NCBI GenBank assembly: GCA_023393455.1
Contig: JAEWLJ010000004.1
Span: 1 to 46,377, forward strand
Direction of reading: 5' to 3'
From: Methanobacteriota archaeon
Lineage (GTDB): Archaea; Halobacteriota; Methanomicrobia; Methanomicrobiales; Methanoculleaceae
Length of the DNA: 46,377 bases
Position 1 is the stretch's first letter. Each line of letters begins with the position of its first letter. A program made the translations under genes and the position numbers. This document shows positions 37,472 to 46,297 of this stretch, piece after piece. The notes beneath the pieces are model-generated. The model had not been told where the DNA came from. It worked only from the letters and a program-made list of their open reading frames with translations, and did not search any database.

Positions 37472-38551
37472 ATGAAGATCGTATCGATCGTCGGCGCGCG
37501 GCCGCAGTTCATCAAGTGCGCTCCGGTCTCCCGGGAACTCCGCAGGGTGCACGAGGAGATCCTCGTCCACACCGGACAGCACTACGACCACGGCATGTCG
37601 GAGGTCTTCTTCGAGGAACTCGCGATCCCGAAACCCGACTACAACCTCGGCATCGGCTCCGGAACCCACGGCCGCCAGACCGGGGCGATGCTCGGTGCGA
37701 TCGAGGACGTCCTCCAGAAGGAGGAGCCGGACGTTGTGCTCGTCTACGGCGACACGAACTCGACCCTTGCTGGCGCGCTCGCGGCGGCAAAACTCCACAT
37801 CCCGGTGGCGCACGTCGAGGCGGGGCTCCGGAGTTTCGATCGCCGGATGCCCGAGGAGGTGAACCGGGTGCTCACCGACCACGCATCGGACCTCCTCTTC
37901 TGCCCGACGGAGACGGCCGCGAGAAACCTCGCGGTTGAGGGGGTCACGGAGGGCGTCTTCCTCGTCGGGGATGTGATGTGCGACGCGATGGAGTACAACC
38001 GCGCGATTGCAGAGGAACGCTCCCGGGTTCTCGAAGAGGTTGGGGTCCAGCCGGGGGGGTATCTCGTCGTCACCGTCCACCGGCCGTCGAACACCGACAG
38101 CAGGGAGAATATGGCTGCTATCTTCGGCGCGCTTGGGGAGGCTGAAAGACCGGTCGTCTTCCCGGTACACCCCCGGACGCGGAAGTACCTCGGCGAGTAC
38201 GGCCTCCTTGAGAGGATGCCGGAGAACGTCCAGGTCGTCGAACCGCTTGGCTACCTCGACATGCTCCGCCTGATGGCGCACGCGAAGAAGATCCTCACCG
38301 ACTCCGGCGGGGTGCAGAAAGAGGCGTACATGCTCGGCGTCCCCTGTATCACCCTCCGGGAGAACACCGAGTGGGTCGAGACGGTCGAGGCCGGGTGGAA
38401 CGTGCTCGTGGGGGCGGAGAAGGAGAGGATTGCAGGTGCCATTCGCTCATTCTCGCCAGCTTCGCGGCCGAAGGACCTGTTCGGCGGCGGAGAGTCCAGC
38501 CTCCGGATCCGAAGTATTCTTACCGGGTTCCGGGACGCCCGGTCGGGATGA
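37472..38551 (+). CDS. wecB: UDP-N-acetylglucosamine 2-epimerase (non-hydrolysing)
   Basis: 359 aa. Converts UDP-GlcNAc to UDP-ManNAc, or acts on the 3-acetamido uronic acid in WbpI-like paths. Signatures: SIVGARPQFIKCAPV (5-19), HTGQHYDHGMSEVFF, GDTNSTLAGALAA, HVEAGLRSFDRRMPEEVNR with the catalytic Asp/Glu and His, VHPRTRKYL, and LTDSGGVQKEA near 275. It begins 5 bp after the dehydrogenase, in one operon with it and the Gfo-type enzyme. GT-B fold with UDP site in the C-terminal half. Confidence 0.93.
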   Translation: MKIVSIVGARPQFIKCAPVSRELRRVHEEILVHTGQHYDHGMSEVFFEELAIPKPDYNLGIGSGTHGRQTGAMLGAIEDVLQKEEPDVVLVYGDTNSTLAGALAAAKLHIPVAHVEAGLRSFDRRMPEEVNRVLTDHASDLLFCPTETAARNLAVEGVTEGVFLVGDVMCDAMEYNRAIAEERSRVLEEVGVQPGGYLVVTVHRPSNTDSRENMAAIFGALGEAERPVVFPVHPRTRKYLGEYGLLERMPENVQVVEPLGYLDMLRLMAHAKKILTDSGGVQKEAYMLGVPCITLRENTEWVETVEAGWNVLVGAEKERIAGAIRSFSPASRPKDLFGGGESSLRIRSILTGFRDARSG

Positions 38552-38563
38552 GGGGTTTGCGGC

Positions 38564-39565
38564 ATGTCCCGGCCGGAGATCCTGTTTCTCACGAGCAGCC
38601 TTTCCTCTTTTGTTGAAAAAGACCTGCGCATGCTCAGGGAGAACTACCCGGTCAGGGAGGTCGCCACGGGGGGCGGTTCGGCCCGTGGCCTGGTGCAGAA
38701 AGTATCTCTTGGACTCGCGATCCTCTCCGGCGTTCTCAGAACTGACATGGCCTTCTCGTGGTTCGCCCATAACCATGCATATCTCGCGGTCATGGCAGCG
38801 AGACTGCTAGGAAAGAAGTCCCTGGTCGTCGTTGGCGGTTATGAGGTGGCAAGGGAGCCGGATATCAGCTACGGTGCGCTTCTTGACCCGGGAATGGCAA
38901 AAAAAATCCGGTACATCATCGAGAACGCCGACTGTATCCTTGCGGTCTCGGAGTTCAGCAGGAGGGAGATCCTCGCGGTCACCGGACCCCGCCGGATCGA
39001 GACGGTCTACAACGGTATCGATACTTCGGTGTTTTTGCCCGGAGGCCGGAAAGAGAATATCGTCCTCACTGTGTGCCTCGTCAGCATGGCAAACATCAGG
39101 GTGAAAGGGCTTGACACTTTCATCGATGCAGCCCGGCACCTTCCGGAAGCGCGTTTTGTCCTCATCGGCCGGGCCCTTGACGGTGCGTTTGAAATCCTGA
39201 AACAGGATGCTCCCGCCAACGTCGAGTTTGTCGGGGCTGTCGGGCAGGGTGAACTTATCGAATGGTACCGCCGGGCAAAGGTTTACTGTCAGCTCTCCTA
39301 CCGGGAATCGTTCGGTGTCGCCCTCGCCGAAGCGATGTCCTGCGAGTGTGTCCCCGTGGTGACGGACCGGGGCGCCCTCCCGGAGGTGGTGGGCGATCTG
39401 GGGTTCGTCATCCCGTATGCCGATACACGGGCGGCGGTCGATGCAATATCGCGAGCCCTCATCTCCGACGCCGGTCCGGCTGCACGGAAGAGGGTCTACG
39501 ATACGTTCTCCCTGGAGCAGAGAGAGCAGGAGCTTCGCCGGATAATCGCGACACTGCAGTCGTGA
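38564..39565 (+). CDS. Glycosyltransferase family 4
   Basis: 333 aa. GT-B enzyme of the GT4 type. The N-terminal half is less conserved (ILFLTSSLSSFVEKDLRML, GGYEVAREPDISYG); the hinge reads LAVSEFSRREIL and VYNGIDTSVFLP (about 157-168), and the donor site is SYRESFGVALAEAMSCECVPVVTDRGALPEVV (about 245-275) with the EX7E motif. It follows wecB by 12 bp and is likely the last gene of that operon. The donor sugar cannot be named; ManNAc-derived uronic acid is a reasonable guess from context. Confidence 0.9.
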   Translation: MSRPEILFLTSSLSSFVEKDLRMLRENYPVREVATGGGSARGLVQKVSLGLAILSGVLRTDMAFSWFAHNHAYLAVMAARLLGKKSLVVVGGYEVAREPDISYGALLDPGMAKKIRYIIENADCILAVSEFSRREILAVTGPRRIETVYNGIDTSVFLPGGRKENIVLTVCLVSMANIRVKGLDTFIDAARHLPEARFVLIGRALDGAFEILKQDAPANVEFVGAVGQGELIEWYRRAKVYCQLSYRESFGVALAEAMSCECVPVVTDRGALPEVVGDLGFVIPYADTRAAVDAISRALISDAGPAARKRVYDTFSLEQREQELRRIIATLQS

Positions 39566-39759
39566 TCTGGTTCGTCGCTGTCCCGAAGTCACCCTAGAAC
39601 TATCTTCCTTGTCTTTCCGCTCGTCTTCTGCCAGGCCTCTCTCCACAACAAAGTATAAGTGTCTCTCCGATACAGTTGGGTCCATTCAGTCCTCTCATTC
39701 GTGCCCGGGGATGGTAATCCGGGGGGAAGGCTCCGGGCAGGGAGGCCTGAGACCCGACT

Positions 39760-40899
39760 ATGCGTATCTGCATGCTCACCACAACCCACCTGCCCCACGA
39801 CGGGCGAATATTCGAGAAAGAGGCGAAGAGCCTTGCAAAGGAGCACGACGTCACGATCATCGCTCCTTCGGATACCGGAGGCGTCGGAGAGGACGGAGGC
39901 GTGCGAGTCGTCACCGTCCCAAAACCAGCATCAAACCTCCTCCACCCGGTGACGTTCTGGCGGACGTTCCGGGCGTGCCTGAGCCAGGAGTGCGACGTCA
40001 TCCACTGCCATGAGCCGGATGCACTCCTGATCGCCCTCCTGCTGAAGGCAGTGCGTGGTCGGAAGGTCGTCTACGACATTCACGAGCACTGGCCGAGCGA
40101 GATCCCGTTTGACCTGGGCCTCTCGAACGCGACTGTTCTCACGGGAATCCTTGAGTCCGTGCTCTCACCGGTGGAGATCGGGCTTGCCCGGCTTGCCGAT
40201 GCGAAGATTGCAGTCAGCGAGAGCGTCGCTAAGCGGTTCAGGGGGAACGGGAAAGAGCCCGTGATCATATCCAACTTCACGGTCGCCGACTCAGTGCTGC
40301 CTGCTTCGCAGATGGGAAGTGGGCACAGCGTAATGTACATGGCCGGAAACATGCAACTGTTCCACGGCATCCGGGAGTGCATCAGTGCAATGTCGAAGGT
40401 GACGGCGAAGTATCCTGATCTCTCCCTGACGCTCGTCGGGAACGTTCGCGAGGATATCGGTGCGATAGTAGCAGGGACAGACCCGAGACCGGAGATCACG
40501 CTGACCGGCTATCTCCCCTACCAGGAGATGTACGAGACCCTGCGCACGGGGAGCATTGGCCTCCTTGTCTTCCAGCCCGATTACTATAACGCCTACATCG
40601 GCCTCCCAAACAAGCTCTTTGATTACATGCTCTGCGGCCTCCCGGTCGTTGCAAGTAATTTCCCGGAGATCCGAAAAGTGGTCGGCGAGGCCGGGTGCGG
40701 GGTGCTGGTCGACCCGACGGATCCGGATGCGATTGCGGAGGCGATCGCCTACCTGCTGGAGAACCCGGACGAAGCGCGGCGGATGGGGGAGAACGGGCGG
40801 AAGGCGGTTCTTGAGAGATATAACTGGGGGGAGATGGAGGGGAGGCTGCTTGGGATGTATCGAGAGATCGAGAGACTGGCGGAGAGTGTTCGGGCCTGA
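39760..40899 (+). CDS. Glycosyltransferase family 4
   Basis: 379 aa. Begins MRICMLTTTHLPHDGRIFEKEAKSLA-type sequence, followed by VIHCHEPDALLIALL, YDIHEHWPSEIP, VSESVAKRF and the C-terminal donor site FDYMLCGLPVVASNFPEIRKVV...GVLVDPTDPDAIAEAI. The His in HEHWP is in the acceptor region. Domain layout is the normal two-lobed GT-B. About 195 bp without a gene precede it, with a weak AT-rich spot, so it may have its own promoter. It is followed at once by the decayed flippase, with which it probably once formed an operon. Confidence 0.92.
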   Translation: MRICMLTTTHLPHDGRIFEKEAKSLAKEHDVTIIAPSDTGGVGEDGGVRVVTVPKPASNLLHPVTFWRTFRACLSQECDVIHCHEPDALLIALLLKAVRGRKVVYDIHEHWPSEIPFDLGLSNATVLTGILESVLSPVEIGLARLADAKIAVSESVAKRFRGNGKEPVIISNFTVADSVLPASQMGSGHSVMYMAGNMQLFHGIRECISAMSKVTAKYPDLSLTLVGNVREDIGAIVAGTDPRPEITLTGYLPYQEMYETLRTGSIGLLVFQPDYYNAYIGLPNKLFDYMLCGLPVVASNFPEIRKVVGEAGCGVLVDPTDPDAIAEAIAYLLENPDEARRMGENGRKAVLERYNWGEMEGRLLGMYREIERLAESVRA

Positions 40900-40918
40900 C
40901 AACGACCGGGAGACCTTT

Positions 40919-41397
40919 GGGTTTCTCGTGCCATTCACCTCGATCACCGGCATCCTCGGGGTTGTTGCCTGCATGCTGCTTGGGAACTCACGATCGTGCT
41001 TCCGAGGGAAGATCTTGAGGCCATAAACTTGCTGGGCTCAAGCCTTCTCAGCGTGGTGGTGATCAGCGGGCTGACTCTCCCGGCCCTGTACTTCGGGGCG
41101 ATGCGCTCCTCTCCTCTTCAGGACGCCGGGCCTTGCCCCCTATCGCGTTCTGGTTCCACATTCGTCTTCACCAGCGGAATTTTCCTCGCGCTGAACTACT
41201 GGAACTCGCCCACCAGATCTTTCGGGCGGCTCTCGGTTGCCCGGCCCACTCGCTCGATCGCCACGACAGGCACGCAATCCGGAGCGGGATCTGCTGGGTA
41301 TGCGACAGGCGGGAGTTTGCGGAAATTCGAGGCATCTGGAGTGCATCCCGGCGATGTCGAAGATGTGCTGGAGATGTATGATGGGTCCCTGCGCTGA
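40919..41397 (+). pseudogene. Decayed oligosaccharide flippase remnant
   Basis: The pieces FGFLVPFTSITGILGVVACM (one frame, 40916-40975), ELTIVLPREDLEAINLLGSS then LTLPALYFGAM (second frame, 40984-41103), TPGLAPYRVLVPH (another frame, about 41122-41160) and FVFTSGIFLALNYWNS with RSFGRLSVAR, TTGTQ, GYATGGSL (second frame again, 41161-41320) match in order the middle part of Wzx-type flippases. That family carries YELAIVLP near the break and ALNYW further on. At least three frameshifts are needed; the first lies at 40976-40980, where five bases follow ATG in place of a codon multiple. Both ends are missing. The last ~25 codons do not resemble the family. Confidence 0.82.
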
Positions 41398-41733
41398 AGT
41401 AGTATCGATCTATCTATCCATCAACCGGCACATCAGATGATGTCTGCCAGATGGCACTCCTTGGATGGTCATGGTCACGCCGCCTGGTACCCGATGCCCC
41501 GCTGACTTCATCAGTACCCTATCAAAAGTGGTTCCAGACCCCGATTCTTGATGACTTGAATCGTACCCGGCTAAGTCTACCTCTCATTTCCAACAATAGT
41601 AATTTAATGCTATAATTGGATAAAGTATAAGTTAATACCTGTCAAATCCATTTGTTCGAGTCAGCGTCTTCTGGAACCCTCGGAACCCCGGCGGACATGC
41701 AAGGGCCGTACCTCCGAGGAGAGGCACATACAC
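41398..41733. other. AT-rich intergenic region before the deacetylase cassette
   Basis: 336 bp with no recognisable gene. G+C falls sharply from about 41580; the segment 41600-41640 (TTTAATGCTATAATTGGATAA and around) is a likely promoter area. A GGAGAGGC-like ribosome-binding site (41718-41725) precedes the ATG at 41734. Confidence 0.6.
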
Positions 41734-43134
41734 ATGATTGGGATACATTATGACGATAAGTATGCGGTTGAAGAAGTTTTTCAGTTACTGAAGGTCCCCT
41801 GGGAGTGGTATACCCCGTCATCTGTTTACGATGTTGTCATATCAAAAAATAACCCCATTCCAGATGCCTGCAACGTAATTGACCTGACAGAAAATGATAT
41901 ACTCAAAAAGATCGCCGATACGCTCAACGAGGGGCTTCCTCATAACCGTAAACCAATCTGCGAAGAGTACCTGGATGCGTTGCGCCAGCAGATCAAGCGT
42001 TTTTCTCCGCTGATTGAAATTCCGCCAATACCCTGGGGATACACCTACTCGCTTGCACTCACGCATGATGTTGATATTGCCTCCGTCAGGGAACGATCTC
42101 TCCCATCCGTCCTCTATGCGACCTACAACTGCTTCCTTCAACGGAGGTTTATCGAGGGAGTCAGGATCGCGCTCGCGAAATTCGGCCTTGCGAAGGACCC
42201 CTGGGATCTCTTCGAGACCTGGAGAGTGCTTGAGGAGAAGTACCAGGTGAAATCCACGTTCTACTTCCTGCCCCAGAGCGGCCATGCGGGGATCGGTTCC
42301 CCACAGATTCGTGCCGGTTACTACTCAATCGAGGATGTCCCGATCGAGGAACTGACTGCCGGTGGCTGGGAAGTGGGGGTTCACGGCATAGATAACTGGA
42401 CTGATAAAGCCAGTGCCGACGCTGAACGCATGTCGCTCCTGAGGGATGCAAGAGTCAGGGTGGGCACACGGGTACACTGGCTGCATTTCGATGAAGGCAC
42501 ATGGCAGATTCTCGATGATGCGGGCTATGAGTACGATTCAACGTTCGGATACAACGAGGACGTTGGATTTCGGGCTGGGACGCTGCAAGTTTACCGGCCC
42601 CGCGGGGTTGAGAGGTTGTTGGAACTCCCTCTCCACATCCAGGACGTCAGCCTGTTCGGGAGGCACTGCTGGCTTACGACGGAGAGGGGGTGCGAAAGGG
42701 CAGACTGCCTGGATCTGGATGAGAGGGGGGCGTACCAGACCTGCAACGAGATCCTCGATCAGGCATTGCAGTACGGCGGTGTCGTCACGGTTCTCTGGCA
42801 CAGCGACTGCCTGGTTGCCCCCCGCAACTGGGGTGGCGTGTATACGGATATGATCAACAGGGCAAAGTCAGACAACGCCTGGATAACCCGTGCAGTCGAT
42901 ATCGTCGACTGGTTCAGGATGCGCCGTAATGCCAAGTTAGAATATTCGAAAACCAAAGACGGCTTCAAGATCACGGTTGCAGGCCTTGAGCCGGCCCGGT
43001 CGTTGCCGCCGTTGCGCATCCGGGTTCACATCGATCCGGAGCGGGTTCGGCATATTGATGCTGATTACATCTGCGGCGAAGGGTATGTGGACATCAGGTG
43101 CGATAGAGAGCGGGTGAGCGTGGTTTTTGTATGA
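41734..43134 (+). CDS. Polysaccharide deacetylase-like (NodB fold) protein
   Basis: 466 aa. About 110 N-terminal residues form a separate domain, then a NodB-like barrel starts at YSLALTHDVDIASVRE (about 105-120), where Asp-Val-Asp follows His as metal site. WEVGVHGIDNW (about 210) stands for the second motif but has Asn where HxxxH often has His. VHWLHFDEGTWQILDDAGYEYDSTFGYNEDVGFRAGT (about 248-285, spread over several motifs) and VTVLWHSDCL (about 350) complete the barrel. The C-terminal 80 residues form a small beta domain. No signal peptide, so it acts inside the cell, probably on a glycan precursor. Codon use is less G+C-rich than in the genes before 40 kb. Confidence 0.85.
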   Translation: MIGIHYDDKYAVEEVFQLLKVPWEWYTPSSVYDVVISKNNPIPDACNVIDLTENDILKKIADTLNEGLPHNRKPICEEYLDALRQQIKRFSPLIEIPPIPWGYTYSLALTHDVDIASVRERSLPSVLYATYNCFLQRRFIEGVRIALAKFGLAKDPWDLFETWRVLEEKYQVKSTFYFLPQSGHAGIGSPQIRAGYYSIEDVPIEELTAGGWEVGVHGIDNWTDKASADAERMSLLRDARVRVGTRVHWLHFDEGTWQILDDAGYEYDSTFGYNEDVGFRAGTLQVYRPRGVERLLELPLHIQDVSLFGRHCWLTTERGCERADCLDLDERGAYQTCNEILDQALQYGGVVTVLWHSDCLVAPRNWGGVYTDMINRAKSDNAWITRAVDIVDWFRMRRNAKLEYSKTKDGFKITVAGLEPARSLPPLRIRVHIDPERVRHIDADYICGEGYVDIRCDRERVSVVFV

Positions 43135-44282
43135 GAGTCCTGATCACCGACGGAAACTTTAAACACACGTTGGCATCTGTCCGGTCCCTGGGGAAGAGGG
43201 GAGTCAATGTTACGGTGCTCTCTGACCTGCGCCTGAGTGTATCGCTCCACTCAAAGTATTGCTCAAAAGGGATCTTTGCCCCTAACCCGGAGCATGACAC
43301 TACTTTTTCGGAGTTTGTGTACGATCTGGTTAAACGGGAGCAGTTCGATGTGATCCTGCCGATCAGTTATGCGGCAGTTGATCAGATCTCCCGGATTCAG
43401 GAAAGACTGGAACCCCATATCAGGGTACCCCTACCTGATAGAGCCTCAATCGATCTCGCCGGGAATAAAGACAAAACTATGCAACTTGCCGAGAGTATCG
43501 GCATCGCTATTCCAAAAACCTTCTACCCGCAGTCGCTTGAAGATGCAGAGCGGATTGCAGACTCCCTTTCCTATCCAGTGGTGGTGAAAGGGGCTCGAGA
43601 GAATGGTAATGTTGGATATGCGAATTCATCCGAGGAACTCATTTCTCAGTACAAAAAAATTTCGGCATTCTCGCCGATCGTCCAGGAATATATCACCGGG
43701 CGAGGATACGGATTTTTTGCACTCTACAACCATGGGGAGGCAAGGGCTATTTTCATGCACCGGCGGCTACGGGAATACCCGGTCACCGGTGGACCGAGCG
43801 CCCTTGCTGAGAGCATCTATGACCCAGTGCTGATGGAACAGGGCCTGAAACTGCTTGATAGCCTGCAATGGCACGGTGTGGCCATGGTCGAGTTCAAGAA
43901 GGATGAGCGGACCGGAGGATATGTTCTGATGGAGATTAACCCGAAATTCTGGGGCTCCCTTGAACTCGCCATTGCATCAGGGGTGGACTTCCCCTACCTG
44001 ACCTGCAGGATGGCATGCGGAGGGGATATCGAACCGGTTTTTTCCTACAAAACCGGCGTGAAGTTCAGGTGGCTCTTCCCCCAGGATGTATTCCATGCAG
44101 TGACAAACCCGAGAATCCTGCCGCGTTTCTTCTCCGATTTTGCGGATAGGACTATCCATTACGACATTGACTTTCATGATATTGTGCCGAACATCCTGCA
44201 ACTGGGGATGACGGCCGGCGAGTTTGCGCTCCGCATCAAACAGGGGAGATTCTGGAGGCCGCATGGAAGACCTCTACTTTGA
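43131..44282 (+). CDS. ATP-grasp carboxylate-amine ligase
   Basis: 383 aa. The start overlaps the deacetylase by ATGA. Pre-ATP-grasp domain: RVLITDGNFKHTLASVRSLGKRG; the ATP-binding core has NKDKTMQLAESIGIAIPKT (about 112-130), YPVVVKGARENGNVG (about 148-162), IVQEYITGRGYGFFAL and the metal ligands in VLMEINPKFWGSLELAIASGVDFPYL (about 264-290). Such enzymes join a carboxylate to an amine; in glycan loci they are thought to add amino acids or similar groups to uronic acids. The likely acceptor here is a sugar that the deacetylase has freed. The C-terminal 80 residues are family-specific. Confidence 0.88.
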   Translation: MRVLITDGNFKHTLASVRSLGKRGVNVTVLSDLRLSVSLHSKYCSKGIFAPNPEHDTTFSEFVYDLVKREQFDVILPISYAAVDQISRIQERLEPHIRVPLPDRASIDLAGNKDKTMQLAESIGIAIPKTFYPQSLEDAERIADSLSYPVVVKGARENGNVGYANSSEELISQYKKISAFSPIVQEYITGRGYGFFALYNHGEARAIFMHRRLREYPVTGGPSALAESIYDPVLMEQGLKLLDSLQWHGVAMVEFKKDERTGGYVLMEINPKFWGSLELAIASGVDFPYLTCRMACGGDIEPVFSYKTGVKFRWLFPQDVFHAVTNPRILPRFFSDFADRTIHYDIDFHDIVPNILQLGMTAGEFALRIKQGRFWRPHGRPLL

Positions 44283-44928
44283 CTGTCATATCCATTCGAA
44301 TTGTTCGCACGATTCGTTGATGCGGCCAGGACAGATCCTGAAGCGGGCAAAGGAGGTCGGTTTAACTGGCGTTGCAATAACTGATCATGACACAATTCGG
44401 GGTTCTCTCAATGCCAGAAAACTGGAGAAGGAAGTTGGAGTGACTGTTATCCCCGGCGTGGAAATCCTGACCGATTCCGGTGACATCATCGGCCTTTTCG
44501 TCAACGAGGAGATCCGTTCCCGCGGCTGGGATGAGGTCATCGAAGAGATCAGAGGGCAAGGGGGCGTTGCCGTCCTGCCACACCCATATCGGGAACATCA
44601 AAATGTTTCCGAACTGGCAAAAGCGGTCGATCTGATTGAGGTATGGAATGCACGAAGCACGGTAGAGCAGAACGAGAGGGCGGTGCAGTTGGCCCGGAGG
44701 CTTCGGAAACCCGGGATGTATGGCAGCGACGCGCATACCTACGCAGAGATCGGGAATGTGAGTGCGCTGGTGGATCCCGGTACCTGGGAGGTAAGAAAAG
44801 TTGTACGTGCGGAGTACTCTTCACGATCGGCGGTTATCCGGTCTCACGTAACCCATCACCTGAGACGGGGTGAGTTTCTGCAACTGCTACAATCCGGATG
44901 GCGGTACCTATGGAAGAACATAGATTGA
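44263..44928 (+). CDS. PHP-domain metal-dependent phosphoesterase/hydrolase
   Basis: 221 aa from the ATG at 44263, with GGAGG a few bases upstream and 20 bp inside the ATP-grasp gene. The PHP metal ligands are complete: DCHIHSNCSHDS (8-19), ITDHDTIRG (about 39-47), GVEI (about 65), LPHPYREH (about 105-112) and GSDAHTYAEIG (about 156-166). It may remove a phosphate or hydrolyse an amide bond. The tight overlap with the ATP-grasp gene on one side and the glycosyltransferase on the other points to one pathway. I know of no assigned role for this trio. Confidence 0.88.
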   Translation: MEDLYFDCHIHSNCSHDSLMRPGQILKRAKEVGLTGVAITDHDTIRGSLNARKLEKEVGVTVIPGVEILTDSGDIIGLFVNEEIRSRGWDEVIEEIRGQGGVAVLPHPYREHQNVSELAKAVDLIEVWNARSTVEQNERAVQLARRLRKPGMYGSDAHTYAEIGNVSALVDPGTWEVRKVVRAEYSSRSAVIRSHVTHHLRRGEFLQLLQSGWRYLWKNID

Positions 44929-46082
44929 TGGTTCTGTCTGACCATTACCTCACGTTTGTCAAGGATCAGGTGGAGTTGCTCGCAAAGGCATTTGCTCATA
45001 CTGATGTGTACGTCAGGTACCACCCGGCAACTGAGATTTCCAGGGTATTTCCGGATCCGCACCTCAAAGCTTTCCGAAAAGATTCTCTTATCGATCGGAC
45101 GGCTCTGCCGAAAAATGTATCCATCTATCCTGTGCCTCTCTTGTATCTCCCCATTGACCATCAGTTCAAAAGGGTTGGAGAGCGATATTATAATGCCATC
45201 GAAAATCTGCTTCAGGGGTCTAAAGCATTTCCGGACATCATTCATGCGCATTTTGTCTGGCCGAACGGCTTTGTAGGTGCGAAGCTGAAGGAGAAGCATA
45301 AAGTCCCATTTGTTGTCACCGCACATGGCTACGATATATACGATCTGCCATTCCGAGATGCGGAGTGGAAGGGGCGGATTGAAGCCATTCTCAACGCCGC
45401 CGATGTAGTTGTAACCGTCAGTAACAGCAACCGCGAATGTGTGAAGAGACTGAATGTGACCACTCCGGTAAAAGTCGTGCCGAACGGATTCAGACACGAT
45501 CTCTTCTACCCCGTGCGAATGGAGACCTGCAGAAAAGCCCTTAACCTCCCCATCAATCGGAAGATACTTCTTAGCGTTGGGAATCTGGTGGAAGTCAAGG
45601 GTTACGCGCACCTGATTGATGCGATCTCCGAAGTTGTTCAAGAGAGAATGGATGTTCTTTGTCTTATTGTCGGTAGAGGGGAGTTAAAGCACAGGTTAGA
45701 AAAAAAGGTGTCATCATTAGGACTTGAGCAATACGTGCGACTTATCGGAGGCAAACCGCATGGCGAGATTCCGTTATGGATGAACGCCTGTGACCTCTTT
45801 GTCCTGCCAAGTCTGAGGGAGAGTTTCGGGATAGTACAGGTAGAGGCGATGGCCTGTGGAAAACCGGTCGTTGCCACTAAAAACGGTGGAAGCGAAGAAA
45901 TCGTGACGCCGGGTAAAACCGGCCTGCTCTGTGATGCTGCAGATCCGCGGAGCCTTGCGGAGAGTATTGTCAGAGCACTCGACATGCCGTGGGATGCCGA
46001 TGCAATTGCGGACGAAGTCAGGCCCTATTCATGGGAATGCATAGGAAGAGAGATCTCTTGGATATACAGCAGCCTTATTTAA
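44910..46082 (+). CDS. Glycosyltransferase family 4
   Basis: 390 aa from the ATG at 44910; ATGs at 44898 and 44928 (TGATG with the PHP stop) are also possible. GT-B enzyme: HAHFVWPNGFVGA, VTAHGYDIYDLP (about 135-146), VTVSNSNRECVKRL, KVVPNGFRHDLFYP, LSVGNLVEVKGYAHLIDAI and the donor motif LRESFGIVQVEAMACGKPVVATKNGGSEEIV (about 303-333) with both Glu of EX7E. It is the last gene of the four-gene cassette from 41734. The low G+C and AT-ending codons match its neighbours and differ from the GT4 genes at 38.5-40.9 kb. Confidence 0.92.
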   Translation: MEEHRLMVLSDHYLTFVKDQVELLAKAFAHTDVYVRYHPATEISRVFPDPHLKAFRKDSLIDRTALPKNVSIYPVPLLYLPIDHQFKRVGERYYNAIENLLQGSKAFPDIIHAHFVWPNGFVGAKLKEKHKVPFVVTAHGYDIYDLPFRDAEWKGRIEAILNAADVVVTVSNSNRECVKRLNVTTPVKVVPNGFRHDLFYPVRMETCRKALNLPINRKILLSVGNLVEVKGYAHLIDAISEVVQERMDVLCLIVGRGELKHRLEKKVSSLGLEQYVRLIGGKPHGEIPLWMNACDLFVLPSLRESFGIVQVEAMACGKPVVATKNGGSEEIVTPGKTGLLCDAADPRSLAESIVRALDMPWDADAIADEVRPYSWECIGREISWIYSSLI

Positions 46083-46297
46083 GCGGAGATCGCACCCACT
46101 TTCTTGCCGATTGTTACTTCTCCATTGCCACATGTCCTCTCCCGTGAAGGCATGGGGAGATTGCTAAGGCACAAACTGCTCTGGACTCGGGTTCAGAGCA
46201 TGCATCCCAGTTGAACCGACTTAGGACCGGCCAATCAAGAGGATGTCTTCGAGGTCATCCCACAATTATAAGAGGCCTTGAATAAAACCCGGGATGT

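Noticed and set aside
40996..41397. Intact 133-aa protein
   Set aside because: The frame encodes only parts of a flippase, and the missing parts are found in other frames, so it is a remnant.
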